Below are positions 58,141 to 64,000 of a DNA stretch of 64,000 bases, one piece after another. Position 1 is the stretch's first letter. Each line of letters opens with the position of its first letter. The notes below the pieces were generated by a model. That model ran no database searches. It was not told the DNA's origin and worked only from the letters and a program-made list of their open reading frames with translations. Source of the stretch: JASHVB01 sp035523995 (GTDB lineage Bacteria > Pseudomonadota > Alphaproteobacteria > Acetobacterales > Acetobacteraceae); assembly GCA_035523995.1 (NCBI GenBank), contig DATKPQ010000196.1, positions 1-64,000 on the forward strand. The letters are read 5' to 3'. The position numbers and the translations under genes are program-made.

Positions 58141-60716
58141 GCCCTGGCTTCTTTGGCGAGGTCAGGCCGAATCGAGACAAGGCTGGCTTTGGCTCCAACA
58201 AGTTCACGTAGACGGGTATCGTACAGTTCGTGCATGTGGCGCTCATCGAGATGCGCATCGGCAAATGCACGCGCCGCCCGCCGCATAGCAATCAGAGCGT
58301 CCGGATCACGCGCCACCTGCCCGATCCTTGCTACGAATCCATCGATGTCTCCCGCTTCGAACAGCCATCCGGTAACTCCCTCGTGGATCATTTCCGGAAG
58401 CGCTCCTACCCTCGATGCCAGAACTGGCACACCGACAGCCAGTGCCTCCATCACAATGACCGGGCGGCCGTCCAACCGTGAGGGCAAAACGAGCAGATCA
58501 TAGGCATGCAACCATGGCTGGATGTCGCCGACATCCCCCAAGACATGAAACCGCCCCAACGGGAACTTCGCAGCTGCGACCGACCGGCTGATATCCGGGC
58601 CGAGATGGCCGGCACCCGTCATGACGAATCGCACAGGCAACGTTGGATCGGTGCGTCGTGCAATCTCAACAAACGCCAGGGGATCCTTTTCCTCGGACCA
58701 CCGCCCGGAATAACCTATGACAAGGTCCCCCGTCGTCCCGCCAATCGACTGGCGCAGGTTTGTTGCGTGAACCGGTGACCGCAACCGCTGGGTGTTTACC
58801 CCGCTTCGTACCAGGGCAACTGTATCCGTAGCTGCGCCGTCATTGATCAGCCAACGGTAGACTTCCTCGCTCTCAACAAACGTCCGATCGATCCAGCGCC
58901 GATACTGCCGATTGCTGTCGGCATGAACCCCGGTATTAAACAGCAGATCAGCGACACGAATGTCGGGAAGCAGCCGTGTTATCTCGGGAAGCTCCCGGTA
59001 GACAAATTCGCTGCCAACGATCCATAGCACGTCTGTTCGGCGGGACAGCAGAAGATACCGCAGGAACTCGGTCCAGCAAGCTTCGGGTAGCGAGCCAGGA
59101 AGGCGGAAAATCTCCTTGGTATATGCTTCAAACCAGTTGACCGTGTCACCATGTTCCGCGCCCGCCGTCATGGTTGTCACTATGACGACGCGCCATCCCA
59201 TCTTGACGAGGTGTCCGACCAACGCACTGAGCAATCGTTCCGCGCCGCCGATGATCATGAATGGCAATGCCAGCAGCAAACTGGGGCCGTTCGGCGGTTC
59301 GATGCCGCGCATCAGATGGGACATCGGTACTCGATGACGCGCTGCTGCTGCTTCCGCCGCCGCCTGCGTCGCACTGTGCGGATCGAGGACATCGGCATTA
59401 AGCGCGCGTATCACTTGCCGCTGGGCGTCCATCGGGCGGGCGCCTTTGCTTAGACTCGGGCCGTGGCTCCGGTACAGCAACATCGGGTCCGTCGGGAGGT
59501 TGACGAAGCGGGCGCCAAGCGCGGCAAAACGCACCCACAACCGCCAGTCTTCGTAAATGTATCCATGCACTGCGGGATCGGAATCCTGATAGCCGCCAGC
59601 CTTCTCCCAATAGCCACGTCGAAAGACCGCAGTGGTCATGACGTGGTTCCCTTCGAGCATGCGCGGAAGATCGGGATATTGAATAGTATGTATAACCTCT
59701 TTGCGGTTGCCGAAGAAACGCAGCGCCGAGGACACCACGTCATATCCACAGCGTTCCAGCAGGAAGACAGCCTTTTCTACGTACGTCGACTCCAACTTGT
59801 CGTCTGCATCGAGGCAGCAAATATAGCGCCCGCGCGCATGGTGAATGCCAAGGTTGCGATTTGCCCCGACACGCTGCGCATCACCATGGAGCAATATCCG
59901 AACGCCAGGACGGCTCAGACCGAGAAGCAACTGACGCGATTCCAGGGCCGTAGACCCACCCTCAACGATAATCAACTCGAAATCGCGGTAGGTCTGGGCA
60001 AGGACGGAGTCGACCGCCTCGGTGATAAAATGTCCATAGTTGAAACAGGGAATTACGACGCTGACGAGCGGTCGATCCGGGGGCCAGGGATCATCGACTT
60101 CCGGCGGTTGGTCGTCATCCAGGAGCGGGGCAATTGCGTCCTTGCCGATTGGCGCAAGCGCGTTGGGCTCGCGCATCCTGCTTCGGCGGTAGGCAATGGC
60201 CGCCCGGACCTTACCTACCACCTCGCCTTGCAGAGTCCACCACATCAGCAAAATCAGGCGTCGCACCTGGCGCGCTGCCCATGGATAACGTCTGGCAATG
60301 GTCCGCGCCCGATCAGCCAGCTGCCATGACAGGCTCGCTTCGAATGCCCGAGCCACGGCAATATCGGCTTCCAATGCAGCCAGCTTTGCATTTAGGTGCT
60401 GGATCTCCTCTGTATTGCTCCGCAGCCGCATCTCGGCGGCGATCAGAGCGTTTGTCATCTCCACTTCGTTGCGTCTGTGGTCGGAGGTTGCGGCTGCAAG
60501 ATCGCTACGCAGCCGGTTCACTTGCCGCGAGGCATCTTCCAGCAATTCGAACCGTTGCTGACCTGCGTCAACCACGGAGGCAACATCCCCCAGGACGTTC
60601 GAGATTGAATCATTTTGAGAAGATACCGTGGCAACATCCGATGTCGTACTGTCGTGATCACCCGCGGCTGCCTTGGCCCAGGGCCCGCCATTCGAGGCCA
60701 AATGCATTTCCTTCAT
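58137..60716 (-). CDS. Two-domain glycosyltransferase (GT2-GT4 fusion) with coiled-coil N-terminus
   Basis: 859 residues. Residues about 45-135 are predicted coiled coil (heptads in RFELLEDASRQVNRLRSDL and MRLRSNTEEIQHLNAKLAAL). GT2 at about 216-420: VSVVIPCFNYGHFITEAVDSVL, ELIIVEGGSTALES, DxD at 303-305. GT4 at about 477-840: GGAERLLSALVGHLVKMGWRVV, GYSGRWSEEKDPLAF, LDGRPVIVMEALAVGVPVLASRVG. Shares domain order and many phrases with the 724-residue gene, so the pair arose by duplication. Overlaps flanking genes by four bases at both ends. Confidence 0.87.
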   Translation of the reverse strand: MKEMHLASNGGPWAKAAAGDHDSTTSDVATVSSQNDSISNVLGDVASVVDAGQQRFELLEDASRQVNRLRSDLAAATSDHRRNEVEMTNALIAAEMRLRSNTEEIQHLNAKLAALEADIAVARAFEASLSWQLADRARTIARRYPWAARQVRRLILLMWWTLQGEVVGKVRAAIAYRRSRMREPNALAPIGKDAIAPLLDDDQPPEVDDPWPPDRPLVSVVIPCFNYGHFITEAVDSVLAQTYRDFELIIVEGGSTALESRQLLLGLSRPGVRILLHGDAQRVGANRNLGIHHARGRYICCLDADDKLESTYVEKAVFLLERCGYDVVSSALRFFGNRKEVIHTIQYPDLPRMLEGNHVMTTAVFRRGYWEKAGGYQDSDPAVHGYIYEDWRLWVRFAALGARFVNLPTDPMLLYRSHGPSLSKGARPMDAQRQVIRALNADVLDPHSATQAAAEAAAARHRVPMSHLMRGIEPPNGPSLLLALPFMIIGGAERLLSALVGHLVKMGWRVVIVTTMTAGAEHGDTVNWFEAYTKEIFRLPGSLPEACWTEFLRYLLLSRRTDVLWIVGSEFVYRELPEITRLLPDIRVADLLFNTGVHADSNRQYRRWIDRTFVESEEVYRWLINDGAATDTVALVRSGVNTQRLRSPVHATNLRQSIGGTTGDLVIGYSGRWSEEKDPLAFVEIARRTDPTLPVRFVMTGAGHLGPDISRSVAAAKFPLGRFHVLGDVGDIQPWLHAYDLLVLPSRLDGRPVIVMEALAVGVPVLASRVGALPEMIHEGVTGWLFEAGDIDGFVARIGQVARDPDALIAMRRAARAFADAHLDERHMHELYDTRLRELVGAKASLVSIRPDLAKEARA

Positions 60717-61627
60717 GGCAATGCCGTGCCAGGTAGGGCCATAAGCCTCGCCAGCAATGAAGCGAAAGTCGGCGGCGAGACCGTAAGCCCGGCTTGGTTC
60801 AATCGCGATACATCGCCCCAGAACTCACGAGGCTCTCCAGGACGGACGAGCGCAGGGTCAATGACAAGCCGGACATCGCGCCCTGTTAGCGCGATCAATT
60901 GCTCGACGAGATTGCCCAGGTTTACCGCGGTCCCGGAGCAGATGTTGTAGATTGACCCATAATTCCGCGAATTGGATGCGAGAGCGACGACCAGTCGCGC
61001 AGCTTCCTCGACGTCGATGAAGTCGCGCGCGACATCAAGGTCGCCAACCGTCAGGCGGCGCGCCCCCTGGCGCAACTGCTGTGAGAAACTCGCCAAGGCC
61101 ATATTGCTCGGCATACCAACCCCCACCGGGTTGAAAATACGCCCAATGAGCACGCGAGCGCCAGCCCTGGCCTGGGCCATCCCCATCCAGGTCTGTGCCA
61201 ACTTGCTGATTCCGTAATGCGTTACCGGATGGCATGGACCATCTTCCCGCGCGGGCAAAAATTCCGGCGGCAGATAACCGTACTCCGCGGCCGATCCGAT
61301 CAGAACCACAGCGGCCGGAACGGCGGCTTTCGACACCGCATCCAGCAGGGTTGCAGTGAGTGCGACGTTGCTGGCGTAGAATTCCGCTACCGAGGCCGCG
61401 GATACCGTGCCGGCAATGTGGAAAACGATGTCCGGAGCGACCGTCGAAATGGCGTTGGATAGCGCATCAACGGTCCATGGCGCGAGCCCAAGCGCAATTG
61501 TGCTGAACGGCAGCGGGGCATCCACCTTTCGCACCAGCCCAACCACTTGCCAGCCATCTGCAATCAGGCGGGCAGTCACCGCGCGCCCGATGAACCCGGC
61601 CGCGCCCGTGACAAGCGCACGCTTCAT
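60713..61627 (-). CDS. NAD-dependent epimerase/dehydratase, RMD-like
   Basis: 304 residues, extended SDR. NAD motif VTGAAGFIGRAVTARL (6-21), catalytic Y138 and K142 (HYGISKLAQ), GRIFNPVGVGMPSN, ARDFIDVEEAARLVVAL. Closest in pattern to GDP-6-deoxy-D-mannose reductase (RMD) and related 4-keto reductases. It would act on a keto sugar nucleotide after the dehydratase at 62359. One-base overlap with the nucleotidyltransferase gene and four with the glycosyltransferase. Confidence 0.85.
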   Translation of the reverse strand: MKRALVTGAAGFIGRAVTARLIADGWQVVGLVRKVDAPLPFSTIALGLAPWTVDALSNAISTVAPDIVFHIAGTVSAASVAEFYASNVALTATLLDAVSKAAVPAAVVLIGSAAEYGYLPPEFLPAREDGPCHPVTHYGISKLAQTWMGMAQARAGARVLIGRIFNPVGVGMPSNMALASFSQQLRQGARRLTVGDLDVARDFIDVEEAARLVVALASNSRNYGSIYNICSGTAVNLGNLVEQLIALTGRDVRLVIDPALVRPGEPREFWGDVSRLNQAGLTVSPPTFASLLARLMALPGTALP

Positions 61628-62346
61628 TACGTCAGGGGCGGCAGAAAGACAGGCATCTGAGTCTCGATCATTTGTTGCGCCAGAGCAAAATCATCCGGCC
61701 GCCCAATATCGAGCCAGACGCAATCCTGCAAATGACACCGCACGTCATAACCTGCGTGCCGCATCCCGAGGACAAGCTGTGGCATGTCCAGGTGCCGATC
61801 CGGCGCAACAAAATCCCGCACGGCGGCCGCGCGGATCACATAGACTCCCATGCTGATGAGATGCTTCTGACTCGGCTTCTCATGATAATCGGTCATCCGC
61901 AGATCCGAATCCATCTCGATCAAACCGAACTCAATCGTCAAGTCACGCTCAAAGACACCGATTGTCACATCTGGTCTGGTGTCGAAATGTGCCTGTATCA
62001 TCCGGCGGAAATCGAGGGAAGTTACGAGATCGCCGTTGAGGAGAAGGAATTGTTCGCCCAGCTGGTCGAGAACTGCGCCGATTGGGCCAGCTGTGCCGAG
62101 CGGCGAATCCTCCAGGCTGTACTGGATCCGCATGCCAAAGCGAGATCCATCGCCGAAAAACGCCTCGATCAGGTGGCGCAGATGGCTCACTGCAAGGATG
62201 ACTTCTGTGATCCCAGCGCGCAGGAGCTGTCGCAGCAACAATTCCAGGACAGGCATGTTGCCCAGAGGCATCAGAGGCTTTGGAAGGGTCGCGGAATAGG
62301 GATAGAGGCGCGAGCCCTTCCCCCCCGCCATGATGATGGCCTTCAT
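61627..62346 (-). CDS. Sugar-phosphate nucleotidyltransferase
   Basis: 239 residues, GT-A-like pyrophosphorylase fold. GGKGSRLYPYSATLPKPLMPL (8-28) is the nucleotide-binding loop with K24; QFLLLNGDLVTSLDF holds the metal Asp; FGLIEMDS, YHEKP and SMGVYVI are typical. Makes an NDP-sugar, most likely GDP- or dTDP-based (short form, as in HddC or RmlA-like relatives). Gene order places it between the dehydratase and the reductase, in one operon. Confidence 0.9.
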   Translation of the reverse strand: MKAIIMAGGKGSRLYPYSATLPKPLMPLGNMPVLELLLRQLLRAGITEVILAVSHLRHLIEAFFGDGSRFGMRIQYSLEDSPLGTAGPIGAVLDQLGEQFLLLNGDLVTSLDFRRMIQAHFDTRPDVTIGVFERDLTIEFGLIEMDSDLRMTDYHEKPSQKHLISMGVYVIRAAAVRDFVAPDRHLDMPQLVLGMRHAGYDVRCHLQDCVWLDIGRPDDFALAQQMIETQMPVFLPPLT

Positions 62347-62358
62347 TCCACCCGACCT

Positions 62359-63342
62359 TCAGACGCCGTAATTCGGACGATATAAATGCTTATGGCAGGT
62401 AATAAAATCGATTGTCTCCCGCAAACCGTCATCCAATGTCCGGCGCGGTTCCCAACCAAGCAAACGCCGTGCCTTTGCGTTGTCCGACTGCAGGGCCGTC
62501 ACCTCGCTCGCCTCTGGCCGGCACCGCGCCGGCTCCGGATGGAGCTTCGCCTTGGATCCCATGGCCGCGAGGATACGCTCCGCAAACTCCGCGACCGAGT
62601 GCATCTCACCCGTACCCAGATTTATCGTTTCTCCGTCGATTCCATCTGTGCCGGCAGCACGGATGAACCCATCCACAGTGTCAGTGACATAAGTCATATC
62701 GCGCTGGGGCGTCAGCGAACCGAGACGGACGGTATCCCCGTCCAGCGCCTGGGTGATAACCGTTGGGATAAATGCGCGCGTGGATTGGCGCGGTCCGTAG
62801 GTATTGAACGGTCGCAAGGTTACCACAGGCGTGTTGAACGATCGATAATAGCTCTCGGCCAGCTTGTCAGCGGATATCTTGCTCGCGGAGTATGGCGACT
62901 GACCTTGCAGCGGATGGTCCTCATCCATCGGAAGCCGCCTGGCACTGCCGTACACCTCGGATGTGCTGGTATGCACGACTCGAGAAACCCCATGACGTCG
63001 CGCCGCTTCCAGAACGTTCAGCGAACCCTCGACATTGGTGCGAACGTAGCTACGCGGAGCCATGTACGAGTATGGAATGCCAATCAACGCTGCCAGATGC
63101 AACACAATGTCCTGGCCTTCGACCGCCCGCAGCACGAAATCACTGTCCTCGACGTTGCCGTACAGAACGGTCAACTCTGCTTTGATTTCGGCCGCCAGCA
63201 GGTCCAGATTGCCGAGATTGGACGCCGAATTATATCGCACAAGGCACGTTACCCGCGCACCCTCCGCAGCCAATCGCTCGACGAGATGGCTTCCGATGAA
63301 TCCGGCTGCGCCCGTGACAAGCACACGCTTCGAATAAAGCAT
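62359..63342 (-). CDS. GDP-mannose 4,6-dehydratase-like SDR enzyme
   Basis: 327 residues, extended SDR. VTGAAGFIGSHLVERL (9-24), HLAALIGIPYSYMAPRSYV, TSTSEVYGSARRLPMDEDHPL (125-145), Y151 and K155 (PYSASKISADK), RPFNTYGPRQSTRAFIP. Typical dehydratase/epimerase features of the GMD/RmlB type; T-S-E in TSTSEVYG replaces the Ser/Thr-Asp-Glu of dehydratases. The likely product is a 4-keto-6-deoxy sugar nucleotide. 12-base gap to the nucleotidyltransferase. ATG follows AGGGAGTGGT. Confidence 0.87.
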   Translation of the reverse strand: MLYSKRVLVTGAAGFIGSHLVERLAAEGARVTCLVRYNSASNLGNLDLLAAEIKAELTVLYGNVEDSDFVLRAVEGQDIVLHLAALIGIPYSYMAPRSYVRTNVEGSLNVLEAARRHGVSRVVHTSTSEVYGSARRLPMDEDHPLQGQSPYSASKISADKLAESYYRSFNTPVVTLRPFNTYGPRQSTRAFIPTVITQALDGDTVRLGSLTPQRDMTYVTDTVDGFIRAAGTDGIDGETINLGTGEMHSVAEFAERILAAMGSKAKLHPEPARCRPEASEVTALQSDNAKARRLLGWEPRRTLDDGLRETIDFITCHKHLYRPNYGV

Positions 63343-63460
63343 ACCACTCCCTAGGCCGCGAGGGCGTACACCTAACCGATAACCGGCCGATACACAAGCC
63401 GATCTGTCCGTCCAGCAGAGGAAACTCCCCCGTTCCCATAGAAGGCATGGGCGGACGAGC

Positions 63461-64000
63461 CTAGGGCTCCCGGAAGGACTTTAGCCAAGCCTCCATGAGC
63501 GGCGATGTCAGGTAACTCAGCACCGTCCTTTTCCCTGATGAAACGATCACTTCGGCTGGCATGCCTGCGCGTAACCGTAGCCTTAGCTCCTCTGGAATGT
63601 CCAGTTTGTTAACAGCAATTAACCCCAGGTAGTAACTTTGGTGCGTTGCATCATCCGTGATCCTGTCGCGTGACAGGGACGACAGCTTGCCCAGGATCAC
63701 CGGGACCGCGCGCGAGTGGAAAGACGGGAAACGCACCTCCGCGTTCTGTCCGGCATAGACGTGGGAGATATCCGTCGGCCGGAATTCGGCTCGAACGATC
63801 AGCGTCTCGGTATCCGGAACGACCTCCATCAGAGCCTCGCCCGGCCGGATCACCTGGCCGGCGCCGGAAACCACCAGGTTCTGTACAGTCCCGGTCACCG
63901 GCGAACGTATATCAATACGGTTCAATGCGTCCTGCGCGATCTGCTGCTTCTGCACCAGGTCAATGATTTTTTGCTGCACGTCGGTGATGGCAGCCGCAGT
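63461..64000 (-). CDS. HlyD-type type I secretion adaptor, C-terminal part (runs off window end)
   Basis: The final 179 residues before the stop. QQKIIDLVQKQQIAQDALNRIDIRSPVTGTVQNLVV, VIRPGEALMEVVPDTETLIVRAEF, RPTDISHVYAGQNAEVRFPSF and VNKLDIPEELRLRLRAGMPAEVIV are the lipoyl/beta-barrel end of HlyD/PrtE adaptors of type I secretion. It connects an inner-membrane ABC exporter with a TolC-like channel to export an RTX or S-layer-like protein. Its stop is 118 bases before the dehydratase start, so it lies upstream of the glycan genes on the same strand. Confidence 0.92.
   Translation of the reverse strand, partial: TAAAITDVQQKIIDLVQKQQIAQDALNRIDIRSPVTGTVQNLVVSGAGQVIRPGEALMEVVPDTETLIVRAEFRPTDISHVYAGQNAEVRFPSFHSRAVPVILGKLSSLSRDRITDDATHQSYYLGLIAVNKLDIPEELRLRLRAGMPAEVIVSSGKRTVLSYLTSPLMEAWLKSFREP

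Overview
This window is GC-rich (roughly 60-65% by eye) chromosomal DNA of an alphaproteobacterium, most likely of the Acetobacteraceae/Rhodospirillales. The fused ispDF, a hopanoid-associated HpnL-like protein, an OxyR with alphaproteobacterial neighbours, a DUF2946 copper-type cluster and several copies of an inverted repeat beginning GTCATTGCGAGG all fit that placement. It is an inference from gene content; no rRNA or phylogenetic marker was compared.

Layout. 1-7.2 kb: a DUF1501/DUF1800 pair, OxyR, a rubrerythrin-like protein that has lost most of its metal ligands, and a small oxidative catabolic set (flavin monooxygenase, VOC protein, LLM oxidoreductase). 7.2-8.1 kb: a sparse stretch holding a probable 26-residue membrane peptide gene between two hairpins and a frameshifted small gene. 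8.1-10.4 kb: a TauD/TfdA dioxygenase and a PLP aminotransferase. 10.5-14.9 kb: a copper-handling operon (DUF2946, an unknown exported protein, CopC, a CopD-cytochrome c fusion, and PCuAC with a Met/His tail). 15-19.8 kb: an LVIVD protein, class II DAHP synthase, nicotinate phosphoribosyltransferase and beta-carbonic anhydrase.

19.8-23 kb is a gene graveyard. It holds an MFS remnant, a GxxExxY nuclease-like gene with a stop codon exactly at its signature tyrosine, two copies of a 168-bp inverted-repeat element, intact and broken DUF4160/DUF2442 genes, and a truncated TPR gene. 23-39 kb holds two MFS transporters, tRNA-Lys, hpnL, a SlyB-like lipoprotein, ispDF, a lone molybdenum hydroxylase large subunit, a GMC oxidoreductase, pyruvoyl-dependent arginine decarboxylase, an SDR and a GAF protein. 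40-47.3 kb is a complete RND efflux operon with its TetR regulator, read from a probably leaderless promoter. 47.4-53.3 kb is housekeeping (BolA, FkbM, MoeB-DsrE, CsbD, PEP-mutase family, and yggT-DUF167-folD).

At 53.4 kb a tRNA-Ala(CGC) is followed at once by a tyrosine-recombinase remnant. Beyond it, on the minus strand, lies a surface-glycan cluster to the window end: type I secretion adaptor (partial), a GDP-mannose-4,6-dehydratase-like enzyme, a sugar-phosphate nucleotidyltransferase, an RMD-like reductase, two tandem GT2-GT4 fusion glycosyltransferases, a NeuD-type acyltransferase and a DegT aminotransferase. Together these could make and attach an N-acylated amino-deoxy sugar, possibly perosamine-like, on a cell-surface polysaccharide; the sugar identity is inferred only.
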